Source: Bacteroidales bacterium UBA1628
GTDB taxonomy: Bacteria > Bacteroidota > Bacteroidia > Bacteroidales > UBA932
Direction: 5' to 3'
Assembly (NCBI GenBank): GCA_002321335.1
Contig: DCMG01000006.1
Coordinates: 1-64,000, forward strand
Length of the DNA: 64,000 nucleotides
Below, piece after piece: positions 33,560 to 42,479 of this stretch; position 1 is the stretch's first letter, and the number at the start of each line of letters is the position of its first letter. The position numbers and the translations under genes were made by a program. The notes under the pieces are model-generated. The model was not told the origin of the DNA and ran no database searches. It worked only from the letters and a program-made list of their open reading frames with translations.

Positions 33560-35911
33560 TTATCCGCGTCTGCTTTTTCTGTTTTTCTTCCCTTTCTCAT
33601 ATCCGTAGCCGTAACCGTAGCCATATCCATACCCGTAGCCATAGCCATACCCGTAGCCGTGATGGTGAAAATCGGCTCCGTTGAGAATCAGAGACATATT
33701 CGTCAGCTTATGCTCCTGATACATTGTCTCGATGTCAGGGATCTGGCGGCGGTCAAGACGGCCGGCCCTTACCACGAACATCGTCAGGTCAGCGACCCTG
33801 TTGGCGATTGTGGCGTCAGCGACGAGTCCGACTGGAACAGAATCCGTGATTATCACATCGTAACGCCTCCGAAGCTCAGCAAACATCTCATCTAACCTTT
33901 CGTCCATAAGAAGCTCGGCAGGATTAGGCGCTATCGAGCCTGACGGAATCAAGTCAAGGCCTTCAGCACCGGTGTCGTGTGTGATGATGTCATCAAGTTT
34001 CAGTTCAGTGTCAGCCAGATAATTGGTGACACCGTGGGAGTGATGGTGCGTGTGTTTGCCAAAGCTTTCCGTCAAGGTTCCCTTGCGGATGTCAAGGTCA
34101 ACCAACACCACTTTTTTCTTAGCCGAGAGAAAACTGTTCGCCAGATTTTTGGAGACGAACGTCTTTCCGTCTCCTGAACTGAACGAGGTGCACATTATCA
34201 CCTGAATCTTCCTGTCTTTTCTGGAGAGGAAAGACATGTTGGTCCGCACTATCTTGAACGCCTCGGAAGTCAGGCTTTCGTTGTCCTTGTCCTGCTCAGG
34301 GATGACTCCGAGGAAAGGTGCGGAGACCTTGCCCTGAATGTCCTTCTTCGTGCGGATCTTGGTATCCAGAAACATTTTCATCAAGAAAACAACTCCCGGG
34401 AAAGCAAGTCCGAGCAGCAGTCCGAGCAGCAGAATCTTGTTCCTGTTCGGGGATATCGGGGCGTTAGGCCCGGAAGCTCCGTCGATCACTCTTGCGTTGT
34501 TGTCCACCATAGCCTGCGACAGCGCGTTCTCCTCACGTTTGTTCAGGAGGAAGAGGTACAGTGACTCCTTGATCTTCTGCTGGCGCTCGATGGAAAGCAT
34601 CTGGCGTTCCTTTGTCGGGATCGAGGAGACTCTGGACTGAGCCTGAGACTCCCTGGACTGAGCGTCGTTGCGTCGTACGTTGATGCTGACGATCATGTTG
34701 TCCACCGCCCTGATGATTGACTGCTTCATCGCGCGCAGGGAGGTGTTCAGCTCCTCCACAACCGGATTCTTCTCGCTGCTGTCCTCTATGAGCTTGTCAC
34801 GGCGGAGCTTGATGGTGTTATACTGGCCTATCTGGCTTTCGATGTTCATGTCGCTGATGCCGGTGTTGGACGGAATCAGGTCAATCTCCTTTGTCGGGTC
34901 CGTGAGATAGTCCTTGATGTAGTTGGCCAGGCGGAGCTGCGTCTCCAATTCCATCACATCCGTGTTGTACTTCTGAGACTCACCGACATACATTCCTGCC
35001 GTCGTGCCGATGTCTACAATCCGGTTCTCGCGCTTGAAGGACTCAAGGTGGGATTCCACGCCTCCGAGCTCACCTTCTATGATGATGAGCCGCTCGTTGA
35101 TGAACTCGGCGGTGTTGATCGCCACCTGGTTCTTGTCGTTGATAGCCTCCTCGTTATAGACCGAAATCAACATATTCAGAACATCTTCCGCCCTTGCCGC
35201 GGAGCGATCCTTCAAGGAGAGGGTGAGGATAGACGCCTCATCCTCTTCTTGTCTTATGCCCAGGCCGGAGGTGAAGTAGCCCACAACAGAGGACATAGGA
35301 TTCTTTGTCACATGAATATGCTCGCCCATCCATGACGAGGTGTAATAGTTGGTCGGGGCGATGAGAATCTTGGTTCCCTCAATGTCCACCGTGTCCTTCA
35401 TCTGCACCGTCCATTTCCTGTCTCCCTCCAAATCACCCAAATCAGAGACAATGACCTTGCCGCTGTCGACAGGTGTGATGACCATCGTGAAGCGCATTTC
35501 AGGTGTGGTGTCAAGAAAGCGTACAGAGACCGGTGACTTCTTGTAGAGTTCCGTCATCTGAAGACCTTCCTTGACCTTGTAGTCAATGTCTGCCGAAACA
35601 CGGCTGACCACCTCCCGCATCAGCTTCTTCGAGCGGAACTGAAGGATCTCGTTCGCCACATTGACCTTGTTGATGTAGTTGTCGTAGCGGTCGAGTCCCG
35701 CGGATGAGATCTTGTTGGACGGATCCTTGATGATGACCGTCGCCGAGCGGAAATATGTCTTAGGCGTCCTTGCGTACTGAAACCAGGCCAGCCCTCCGAA
35801 CACCAAGACGGAAATGACGAACCATTTCCATTTGGAAAGCAGGTAAACCAGAATGTCTATTATGTTTACGTCCTGATCGTTTCTTCCGGAAGTGTTGTTG
35901 TTAGTCTGCAT
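33560..35911 (-). CDS. wzc: Tyrosine-protein kinase/chain-length regulator, Wzc-like
   Basis: A 783-residue bacterial tyrosine kinase controlling capsule chain length and export. It has an N-terminal Wzz-like region with a membrane helix near 31-50, a long coiled-coil (GNVR-type) region, a second membrane helix near 487-507, and the cytoplasmic kinase: Walker A FSSGDGKT near 579, Walker A' VVLVDLDIRKG, Walker B VIITDSVP. The C-terminal tyrosine tail is ten Gly-Tyr dipeptides encoded by near-tandem six-base units at about 33603-33662, followed by a basic end. It is the last gene of the capsule unit, downstream of wza. Confidence 0.93.
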   Translation of the reverse strand: MQTNNNTSGRNDQDVNIIDILVYLLSKWKWFVISVLVFGGLAWFQYARTPKTYFRSATVIIKDPSNKISSAGLDRYDNYINKVNVANEILQFRSKKLMREVVSRVSADIDYKVKEGLQMTELYKKSPVSVRFLDTTPEMRFTMVITPVDSGKVIVSDLGDLEGDRKWTVQMKDTVDIEGTKILIAPTNYYTSSWMGEHIHVTKNPMSSVVGYFTSGLGIRQEEDEASILTLSLKDRSAARAEDVLNMLISVYNEEAINDKNQVAINTAEFINERLIIIEGELGGVESHLESFKRENRIVDIGTTAGMYVGESQKYNTDVMELETQLRLANYIKDYLTDPTKEIDLIPSNTGISDMNIESQIGQYNTIKLRRDKLIEDSSEKNPVVEELNTSLRAMKQSIIRAVDNMIVSINVRRNDAQSRESQAQSRVSSIPTKERQMLSIERQQKIKESLYLFLLNKREENALSQAMVDNNARVIDGASGPNAPISPNRNKILLLGLLLGLAFPGVVFLMKMFLDTKIRTKKDIQGKVSAPFLGVIPEQDKDNESLTSEAFKIVRTNMSFLSRKDRKIQVIMCTSFSSGDGKTFVSKNLANSFLSAKKKVVLVDLDIRKGTLTESFGKHTHHHSHGVTNYLADTELKLDDIITHDTGAEGLDLIPSGSIAPNPAELLMDERLDEMFAELRRRYDVIITDSVPVGLVADATIANRVADLTMFVVRAGRLDRRQIPDIETMYQEHKLTNMSLILNGADFHHHGYGYGYGYGYGYGYGYGYGYEKGKKNRKSRRG

Positions 35912-35939
35912 ATGGCTTGATTGGATTTATCAGGTTTCG

Positions 35940-36743
35940 CTATTTGCCGCTGTTTATGATTGACGAGGTCGCCCAGATCACCGAGCTTATCGAAGTGACC
36001 GCGGACAGCAGGAGCGTTCCGATCTGGATGCCTCTGTCCTCCCTGTCCTTCTTGCCGTACTTAGGCTGCACGTAGATTATGTCGTTCTGCTGCAGGAAGA
36101 AGCAAGGCGACTGGAGGATGTCGCTGTTGCGGATGTCGTGGAAGAAAATCTGCTTGTCACCGTCAACCTCGCGGATGACGGCCACTCTGTCGAGTCTGGC
36201 CCTGTTGGTCAGGTCGCCGGCGTTGGCGATGGCCTCAAGCAGCGTTATGCGCCCGTTCTCCACAGTGAAGGTGCCGTTCTGAGCCACAGCGCCCCAGACA
36301 GTGTACTTGAAGTTCAGGAACTCCATGTTCACCAGAGGGGATTTGATATAGTTGCCCTCGATGATCTGGTTCTTGATTCTTTCGGAAGCCTGACTGAGCG
36401 TAAGTCCCTCAAGATGAATCGATCCGAGAATAGGGAACTCGATGTTGCCCTTTGCGTCAACCTTGTAGCCTTTCTCGTCCGGCACAGAGGACGACGAGGC
36501 GGTTCCGTCCGAGGAGACTCTGAACGATCCGCTCTGGATGTTGAAAGGAATGGCGAGCTCCGGCTGCTTGCAGCTCACGGAGATGCTCAGCCTGTCGTTG
36601 GCCTGGATCACCGCCTCGTGGGCGGCGTCGAAAGGATAGTCTTTCCCCGGTGTCATGTCATTGAGATAGACGTACTTCTTCGCAGAGCCACATGACACAA
36701 GGGTCAAAGCGAAGAGAAGCAGAAACAAAAATCTGTTTTTCAT
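35940..36743 (-). CDS. wza: Polysaccharide export lipoprotein, Wza-like
   Basis: A 267-residue outer-membrane lipoprotein (lipobox LVSC) with a polysaccharide export domain (about 40-150) and an SLBB-like segment (about 160-245). It forms the outer-membrane exit for capsule/EPS and partners with Wzc, encoded 28 bases downstream. The start codon overlaps the stop of the upstream kinase-like gene (ATGA), so translation is coupled. A hydrophobic stretch at the C-terminus is partly coded by a copy of the GCTGAGCTTGTCGAAGTG-type element (about 35978-36001). Confidence 0.9.
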   Translation of the reverse strand: MKNRFLFLLLFALTLVSCGSAKKYVYLNDMTPGKDYPFDAAHEAVIQANDRLSISVSCKQPELAIPFNIQSGSFRVSSDGTASSSSVPDEKGYKVDAKGNIEFPILGSIHLEGLTLSQASERIKNQIIEGNYIKSPLVNMEFLNFKYTVWGAVAQNGTFTVENGRITLLEAIANAGDLTNRARLDRVAVIREVDGDKQIFFHDIRNSDILQSPCFFLQQNDIIYVQPKYGKKDREDRGIQIGTLLLSAVTSISSVIWATSSIINSGK

Positions 36744-37732
36744 TTTATAAGTGATATTAAATTATTATAGCATATTATGGCTGATTCATTGTCGGGAAGG
36801 CATCTAAGTTCCCCGACAGGAACCAGTTCGATGATTCTTGTCAACGTGTCGCAAAGGCGCGACTGCAAGCCAGAGTCACTGTGGACGACAGAGCAGCTTG
36901 GAAGAAGCGCGACAAATGCCGCCACCTCATCTTTTTCCGTGAATATGTCAGCGTCGCCCTGTACGAGTCTCACGATTCCTCCGACAGGGTAGGATTCGTT
37001 GCGGTAGCAAGGTGTCTTGCCGCTCCACGGCGTGCCGAACGCTACCGGCTTCCCGTCAATCAGACGTACCACCGGATTGTCGTCGTTGAGCAGCCTCGAT
37101 CCGGGAATATTCCTGAGCCACATTCTTGAATGGGTGCTCTTGCCGGTGCCGCTCTTGCCGAGAAACAGGAACGCTTTTCCGTCCTTGGCGACCGTCGAGG
37201 CGTGGATGGAGATCCCGTCCCACAGAATGACCGCTTGAGCGAACGCGATCCGGAGCATCGATGTCAGGATCGGGCCGCAGTCAGGAGAGTCCACGTCGAT
37301 TGAGGCAGTAATCAGGGAAAAGTCCGGATTGGCTATGAATATCCCGGTGTCATGATACCCGAGTTCCAGATAGTAGCTTCCGTCCCATGTCTTGCTGAGC
37401 CTGGTGTGCCCCATGTCGTTCTCATCCTCCTCGACCCTCTCGGCATTCTTGGGAATGTCAATCGGTTTTGATTGAAGAGTGAACCTGAACAACAGTTCGG
37501 AATCCAAACACATCTCATCAGACACATGAGCCTGCCTATGCGTCAGTCCCTTAGGCATGCTCAGAGAACTGCCTTTTCCTGTCACTGATCCTGTCGAAGC
37601 GACCGAAGCGACGTCAGATACGCGAAATGGTGCGAAAGAGGGCAGCAGTCTCTCAATGTCAAAGCTTTCCGGAGCGGCAACAACAAACGTCTGTTCCGCC
37701 ACCTTGTATGAATATGTCCGTGTTCCGCTCAT
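36740..37732 (-). CDS. HprK-related kinase-like protein
   Basis: 330 residues with a C-terminal P-loop kinase domain resembling HPr kinase/PEP carboxykinase: Walker A LGKSGTGKST at 191-200, the base-recognising LLNDDNPV near 210, and GTPWSGKT. It lacks full-length HprK regions. Homologues accompany PqqD-like and nucleotidyltransferase genes in peptide-maturation clusters (for example phosphorylating kinases of lasso peptide loci) and in Bacteroidota EPS loci. Residues 41-53 (VASVASTGSVTG) are coded by a copy of the GTCGAAG-type repeat. It overlaps the Wza gene by four bases. Substrate unknown. Confidence 0.7.
   Translation of the reverse strand: MSGTRTYSYKVAEQTFVVAAPESFDIERLLPSFAPFRVSDVASVASTGSVTGKGSSLSMPKGLTHRQAHVSDEMCLDSELLFRFTLQSKPIDIPKNAERVEEDENDMGHTRLSKTWDGSYYLELGYHDTGIFIANPDFSLITASIDVDSPDCGPILTSMLRIAFAQAVILWDGISIHASTVAKDGKAFLFLGKSGTGKSTHSRMWLRNIPGSRLLNDDNPVVRLIDGKPVAFGTPWSGKTPCYRNESYPVGGIVRLVQGDADIFTEKDEVAAFVALLPSCSVVHSDSGLQSRLCDTLTRIIELVPVGELRCLPDNESAIICYNNLISLIK
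37579..37613 (-). repeat. GTCGAAG-type repeat inside HprK-like gene
   Basis: GTCACTGATCCTGTCGAAGCGACCGAAGCG is a variant of the GCTGAGCTTGTCGAAGTG element with a trailing partial unit. It codes VASVASTGSVTG in the minus-strand gene. Confidence 0.5.
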
Positions 37733-37787
37733 TCTTTATATATGTCTTTATTTTCAAGTATTTAGGCTCTATAGGACTCTCATAACC

Positions 37788-38987
37788 CTACTTCCTGAAT
37801 TGCCCCTTAACCAGTTCCCAAAATGTCCAGAACGCCTCCTTGGGCGCGAACCTCATCGAGAATCCCGCCCTCCTTAGGAACATCCCGGCAGTCTTCAGTT
37901 TCCGTTTCCGGTCACTGAGCCTTCCGGTCGCTGAGCTTGTCGAAGTGCCGGAGTGCCCGGAATCCTCACCTCTATACTGCCCGAAATTCCCTCCTTCCTC
38001 CACAATCCGAAGAAGCGGTTCAGGGGAGACATCCCTTTCTGAATAAGGAAGTTCCTCCTTGCGGAGCCCTATGATATCCACAAGAAATGAATGAAGCAGA
38101 CTGCTCCATTTCAGGATTCTGCCTCTGCGATAAAGCCGGAATATTCGTTCGCCATATTCATCGCATCCGGCCGCGCCGCTGATTTGGTGGTACACCATCG
38201 CCAGATCGCACATCTGCCGCAATCCGATCCCTTTGCCAAGCGTGTGTTTGAGAATATGCGAGTTCAGCAGCAGGGCGTTCAGTTCCGGCGAAGGGACCAG
38301 AAGACCATCCGCCAGCGTTGAAGGAATGAACCCGGGATCATCATCAAGTTCCCCGAGCCATTTTCTCGTCCTCGGCGAGCAGAGATCCACGATTGTCGGA
38401 TGCTGCTCTATCTCAATGCCTTCCCATTCATAATTCTGGCTTCCGTCCGGCATTGTCTCCACTTTCGCGCCACGGTTCCTGACCAGTTCCGCAGCCTTGC
38501 CGTTTTCCGTCATTTCAGATGCTTCGGCTGACTCTGCACTCGGCCGCTGAGCTACATTATCCGGTCGCTGAGCCTGTCGAAGCGACAGACCTTCCGGAAA
38601 ATAAAGATCAATGTCCCCACACTCCCGGTGCAGCGGCTCAGGGTACAGTGCGGCGACTCCCTGACCTTTCTGAAGCACAGGATTCAGCCCATTGTCAGCA
38701 AACAACTTGACCAAGGACTTCAACACGTCGTTCATCCTCTCGTTGCTCCTCTCGATCCTGTCCACGGCCACAACCCACGGAGCGAAAATCGCCGGAGAAG
38801 GCTGAAGATCTTCCGGAAGCCGGCATATTCCATCAAACACAATCCCGGTGACAGTCTGTCTCCCCGACAGCCTGAAAACCATATTCCACTGCTCGTCAGA
38901 AAGCCTTTGAAAGCCCTCCGCCACCGGATCTCTTCCCCAAAGGCCAGACCTGAGCAGACCTATGAAAGCATTCCGTACTCCTTCCAT
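37788..38987 (-). CDS. Nucleotidyltransferase-fold protein (NTP_transf_5-like)
   Basis: 399 residues. The nucleotidyltransferase signature is the D125-x-D127 pair in RECGDIDLYF, with PVLQKGQGVAALYP upstream. The family is found with PqqD and HprK-like partners in Bacteroidota peptide and EPS clusters; its substrate is unknown. Two stretches are coded by repeats: residues about 133-150 read LSLRQAQRPDN and VAQRPS, and about 345-360 read GTSTSSATGRLS. Both lie where loops or linkers are likely. The start overlaps the PqqD gene by 28 bases. Confidence 0.75.
   Translation of the reverse strand: MEGVRNAFIGLLRSGLWGRDPVAEGFQRLSDEQWNMVFRLSGRQTVTGIVFDGICRLPEDLQPSPAIFAPWVVAVDRIERSNERMNDVLKSLVKLFADNGLNPVLQKGQGVAALYPEPLHRECGDIDLYFPEGLSLRQAQRPDNVAQRPSAESAEASEMTENGKAAELVRNRGAKVETMPDGSQNYEWEGIEIEQHPTIVDLCSPRTRKWLGELDDDPGFIPSTLADGLLVPSPELNALLLNSHILKHTLGKGIGLRQMCDLAMVYHQISGAAGCDEYGERIFRLYRRGRILKWSSLLHSFLVDIIGLRKEELPYSERDVSPEPLLRIVEEGGNFGQYRGEDSGHSGTSTSSATGRLSDRKRKLKTAGMFLRRAGFSMRFAPKEAFWTFWELVKGQFRK
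37908..37952 (-). repeat. GTCGAAG-type double repeat inside nucleotidyltransferase gene (C-terminal)
   Basis: Two adjacent units: CCGGTCACTGAGC then CCGGTCGCTGAGCTTGTCGAAGTG. They code a SATGRLSD-type segment and keep the reading frame. Confidence 0.6.
38541..38597 (-). repeat. GTCGAAG-type double repeat inside nucleotidyltransferase gene (N-terminal)
   Basis: A truncated unit (CGGCCGCTGAGC) and a full unit (CCGGTCGCTGAGCCTGTCGAAGCG) lie 16 bases apart. Read on the gene strand they give the SLRQAQRP peptide known from such palindromic repeats in coding regions. Confidence 0.6.
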
Positions 38988-39274
38988 CGCGCCAAAAGGT
39001 TGTGGACGTCAGAAGCCGCCACCGAAGGCTCGACCTCATATTCCCCGCACAGCCATTCCACCATCTCCGCCTCGGTGAACTCCCTGCCGCTGAATTTCTC
39101 CCACAGCGCCGCCGCCGTCTCGTTCAGGCTGATCACATCCGTCATGTTGGCTTCCCCTTCCGCGATCCGCACAATCACAAACCTGCTCCCGATCCTCCGC
39201 AGACGCAACGATTGGTTCAGTTTCATATTTGATGGCATGACACCATCGTCTTGATGTATGGTAATACTATTCAT
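38960..39274 (-). CDS. PqqD-family protein
   Basis: 104 residues with a PqqD/RRE-like fold: a beta N-terminus (RRIGSRFVIVRI), DVISLNETAAALWEKFSGREFT typical of the family, and a helical end. PqqD-like domains bind leader peptides in RiPP biosynthesis; stand-alone copies also occur in EPS loci. The start may be ATG 39274 or the MKLNQ ATG at 39226. It heads a PqqD, nucleotidyltransferase, HprK-like, Wza, Wzc run. No cyclase, protease or obvious precursor peptide gene lies near. Confidence 0.75.
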   Translation of the reverse strand: MNSITIHQDDGVMPSNMKLNQSLRLRRIGSRFVIVRIAEGEANMTDVISLNETAAALWEKFSGREFTEAEMVEWLCGEYEVEPSVAASDVHNLLARWKEYGMLS

Positions 39275-39294
39275 ATCGCTGTATTATGTATTTT

Positions 39295-39400
39295 TATGAT
39301 GAATTATCAGAACTATAATGTATCTGTAAGAGATTGGGAAAAGTATAGCATGATTCAATATTCAATGAAGAGCAGCTGTCTCTATCGGTTGTCATTTAAT
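39295..39400 (+). repeat. Degenerate copy of the 58-kb hairpin unit
   Basis: The gap between the glycosyltransferase and PqqD genes carries AAGAGATTGGGAAAAG, then TGAAGAGCAGCTGTC followed by CTATCGGTTG, matching in order the units at 58063-58195 and 58630-58765. The promoter box and closing arm of the hairpin are lost, so it is probably a decayed copy. Confidence 0.5.
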
Positions 39401-40506
39401 AATTCCGAATAAAGCGCGAGGCATCCGGCCAGCATCTTCTCCTTTGTGAAGTACTTTGCGAAACGCTGGCGTGAGCCGTCACTGTAGCGCTGCCAAGTGG
39501 CTTTGTCTTTTGTGATGGATTTGATTGCCTCTGCAATGGCCTTGCTGTCGCATGGCTCGACATTGATTCCTGAAACTCCATCCTCGTTGACCCATGAGAC
39601 TCCAGAAGCCGGAATCTTCGTGGCGATCAGCGGTCTTCCTTCCGACATGGCCTCAATCTGGACTATTCCGAAAGCCTCGGTCTTCATTATACTGCTCAGA
39701 CAGAACAGGTCGCAAGCTCCGTAATATGAGGGCAAATCCTCGTCCGAGACCTTTCCGAGCAACTTGACACGCTTGCCAAGACCGAACTCTGATATCTGAT
39801 TCTCAAGTTCTTCTTTCAGAGGGCCGCCGCCTCCGATAAGGATTATATAACTGTCATCAAGGTACTTAGCCGCATCGATGAGGTAGCGGTAGCCTTTATA
39901 TTCAACAAGCCGTCCGAGAGAGAAAATGATCTTCCTTCCGGCATGGTCATTCCTGATGCTTTGCACTTTTACGCTGTCGCTCTGGTTAGGTTCTATCCCG
40001 ATCGGGATGCAGCGCATCTTGTCCTGAACCTTTTGTAGGTAAGGAGATTCCGCAAGGTAAACCGGTGACGTTCCAACGATGGTGTCCGCCCTTTTGATGA
40101 GCCACCTCTGAATCGGCAGGTAGAATTTCAGCAGCGTTTTCTGAGACAGGATGTCGCTGTGCCAGTGCAGCACTACCTTCCCCTTGAACCCCGACAGCAT
40201 CAGAGCAACCGCCGCCATTGGGTCCGGATGATGAATGTGAATGATGTCGTACTCCTTTGCCCTGCGCCTCAGTTCCGTGATCATTGACGGAGCGATGGTC
40301 ACACGAGCCAAACTGAACCATGATTTACAGCAGACAAGATTGCCATGAGAATTGAGATATATTGTCTTGAATTCAGACTTGTCACTTGTGGCGCACAGCA
40401 TGTCGCAATCAATCCCCATCTGAGACAAGCCAGTGGTGATCTCGTACATGACTTTCTCGACACCTCCGACAAGAGGGTAGAATTTACCAATCTGTAGTAT
40501 TCTCAT
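39382..40506 (-). CDS. Glycosyltransferase family 4
   Basis: 374 residues, GT-B fold. N-terminal GG-V-EKV motif (VGGVEKVMYEI), a GRLVEYKGYRYLIDA donor-domain segment, and the EX7E-type motif with E in TEAFGIVQIEAMSEG. It would add a sugar to the undecaprenyl-linked capsule repeat unit in the cytoplasm; donor and linkage are unknown. It follows the WbpM-like gene by 12 bases and is the last of the assembly genes before the PqqD cassette. Confidence 0.9.
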   Translation of the reverse strand: MRILQIGKFYPLVGGVEKVMYEITTGLSQMGIDCDMLCATSDKSEFKTIYLNSHGNLVCCKSWFSLARVTIAPSMITELRRRAKEYDIIHIHHPDPMAAVALMLSGFKGKVVLHWHSDILSQKTLLKFYLPIQRWLIKRADTIVGTSPVYLAESPYLQKVQDKMRCIPIGIEPNQSDSVKVQSIRNDHAGRKIIFSLGRLVEYKGYRYLIDAAKYLDDSYIILIGGGGPLKEELENQISEFGLGKRVKLLGKVSDEDLPSYYGACDLFCLSSIMKTEAFGIVQIEAMSEGRPLIATKIPASGVSWVNEDGVSGINVEPCDSKAIAEAIKSITKDKATWQRYSDGSRQRFAKYFTKEKMLAGCLALYSELLNDNR

Positions 40507-40518
40507 TGTGAAGGTTCT

Positions 40519-42465
40519 TTACCTTTTTATTGAACTTTGGTTTTGATTGTCCAATGCCGAGTATCGGGAATGATTGCTGATATACTCCGGTACAATGTGC
40601 TTCATCATGGTCACCGTTGCCATGTCATCATATTCATGCGATATTTTGACGAGAGATTCAATTTCGGCGTTAACCTGATTATAATCATACTCACGAACAC
40701 ATGCAATACGTATTTTCTCATTAAAAGATGGCTTGGTGGTCTCTTTTTCATTCAAGACTTCCTCATAGAGTTTCTCTCCATCCCGCAATCCAGTATACTC
40801 AATTTCCACGCCCCGCGCACCGCTTAATTTGATCATTCTTTCCGCAAGGTCTTTTATCAGTACAGGCTTTCCCATATCGAACACAAATATCTCCCCGCCG
40901 TTTCCCTTGGTTCCAGCTTCAAGAACCAGTTTGCAGGCTTCCGGAATAAGCATGAAATAACGAATCATTTTAGGATCGGTCACTGTCACAGGGCCTCCTT
41001 CATTGATTTGCTTTTTGAACAAAGGAATCACGCTTCCGTTTGAGCCCAGGACATTGCCAAATCTCGTGGTGACAAATTGGGTGTGTCCTTCGACCAGATG
41101 ATCGTTTTCGGCTTTATTCAGACTTTGCACGTAAATTTCGCAGATTCGCTTCGAACATCCCATCACATTGGTAGGATTCACGGCCTTGTCTGTCGAGACC
41201 ATGACAAATTTCCTTACACCGTATTTGACGGCAAGGTCCGCCAATATTTTTGTTCCCAGAATGTTATTCTGCACACTTTCCGAAGGATTGTCTTCCATCA
41301 TCGGAACGTGCTTATAGGCCGCCGCATGAAAAACAAAATCAGGGCGATACATGCGGAATATATTGTCCATCCTGTCCTCTTTCGTTATTGAACTTACTAT
41401 GGTTTCAGCCTTCACATTCGGATAGCCTTTGGCCATCATCAGCCTGATGTCATGCTGCGGAGTCTCGGCAGAATCTATCAGAATCATTAATTCGGGGGCA
41501 AACGACGCCACCTGACGAACAATTTCACTTCCGATGCTTCCTGCAGAACCAGTGATAAGGATTCGTTGCCCCGTCAACGATTCCGCTATGGATTTCAGGT
41601 CCACAGTTATTTCATTTCTAGGCAAAAGATCGGAAATGCTGACTTCTTTAATTGACGGAGTGCCTTGAATGGTATTGTTATGAGAATCAACCACATTGTT
41701 GGCAGACAGGATTTTTATTCCAGCCGCAAGAATATAATCTTGCAATACGGTGTCATCTCTGAAATCATCTATTCTGCCAGGGGCTACCAGCACAGTCTGA
41801 ATGCCCCTTTGTTTGAGTTCTTCAGTCAAGTTTTCGTCAACCTTGAAGATGGGCTCGCCCAAGAGCCTTGTGTGTTTGGAGCATAGTTCCGGATCGTGTG
41901 AGATAAAACCTTTAAGTCTGAATCGCATCGGCTTTTCACTCCTTATGGCTTTAGCCAATCCGATTCCTCCTGATTTGATGCCGTAGATTACCGTGTTCTG
42001 CGCCCCGTCCGTCCTGAAGTAAATGTCGTATACTCTTTTGATGCTGACTCTCATAAGCCACATCAGGCTTGTGGCCATGAACACAGCCGTGACGATATGC
42101 CTGATCTGTATTTGCGCGAATATCCCCCTGCCAACATTGTTGGTCCAGAAATGGACAAGGATAATAACTATGGTAGAGCACCCCATCGCATAACCGATCT
42201 TAATCAAATCATTGAATGAGGAGTACCGTATAATCCCTGTGTATGTCTTGAATATAAAGAAAAATATACAATGGATAGCCAAGAACAGCGCCATCAATCT
42301 CATCAACATCCAGAAGTTACGCTGTAGAGCCATCCCCCTGAAATAGCACCAGTACACAAATATACTTGAGCATAAGATTATGATGCAATCCAGCAGCAGG
42401 ACGCAGATGTGAGGAAATGTTTGTTTGGCAAAATACCAGTTGACAAAATTTTTAATCGATTTCAT
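40519..42465 (-). CDS. UDP-GlcNAc 4,6-dehydratase/C5-epimerase, membrane-bound (WbpM/PglF-like)
   Basis: 648 residues: four membrane helices (about 15-130), then a Rossmann-like region (about 140-275), then the catalytic SDR domain with ITGSAGSIGSEI near 300 and the modified SMK/YxxxK region VSTDKAVNPTNVMGCSKR. Such proteins convert UDP-GlcNAc to a 4-keto-6-deoxy sugar for bacillosamine, QuiNAc or FucNAc. With the adjacent reductase-like and WecA-like genes it forms the initiation trio. Length is full for the family. Confidence 0.93.
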   Translation of the reverse strand: MKSIKNFVNWYFAKQTFPHICVLLLDCIIILCSSIFVYWCYFRGMALQRNFWMLMRLMALFLAIHCIFFFIFKTYTGIIRYSSFNDLIKIGYAMGCSTIVIILVHFWTNNVGRGIFAQIQIRHIVTAVFMATSLMWLMRVSIKRVYDIYFRTDGAQNTVIYGIKSGGIGLAKAIRSEKPMRFRLKGFISHDPELCSKHTRLLGEPIFKVDENLTEELKQRGIQTVLVAPGRIDDFRDDTVLQDYILAAGIKILSANNVVDSHNNTIQGTPSIKEVSISDLLPRNEITVDLKSIAESLTGQRILITGSAGSIGSEIVRQVASFAPELMILIDSAETPQHDIRLMMAKGYPNVKAETIVSSITKEDRMDNIFRMYRPDFVFHAAAYKHVPMMEDNPSESVQNNILGTKILADLAVKYGVRKFVMVSTDKAVNPTNVMGCSKRICEIYVQSLNKAENDHLVEGHTQFVTTRFGNVLGSNGSVIPLFKKQINEGGPVTVTDPKMIRYFMLIPEACKLVLEAGTKGNGGEIFVFDMGKPVLIKDLAERMIKLSGARGVEIEYTGLRDGEKLYEEVLNEKETTKPSFNEKIRIACVREYDYNQVNAEIESLVKISHEYDDMATVTMMKHIVPEYISNHSRYSALDNQNQSSIKR

Positions 42466-42479
42466 AACAGGCCGTCAGA

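Noticed and set aside
33603..33662. Short repeat array as possible CRISPR
   Set aside because: It is a coding repeat for Gly-Tyr in the Wzc tail; units are six bases and in frame.
36740..39274. Lasso peptide cluster
   Set aside because: PqqD, nucleotidyltransferase and kinase-like genes are present, but there is no asparagine-synthetase-like cyclase, no leader protease and no precursor.
39299..39412. 37-codon plus-strand frame as precursor peptide of the PqqD cassette
   Set aside because: It is on the opposite strand and overlaps the glycosyltransferase end and the decayed hairpin unit.
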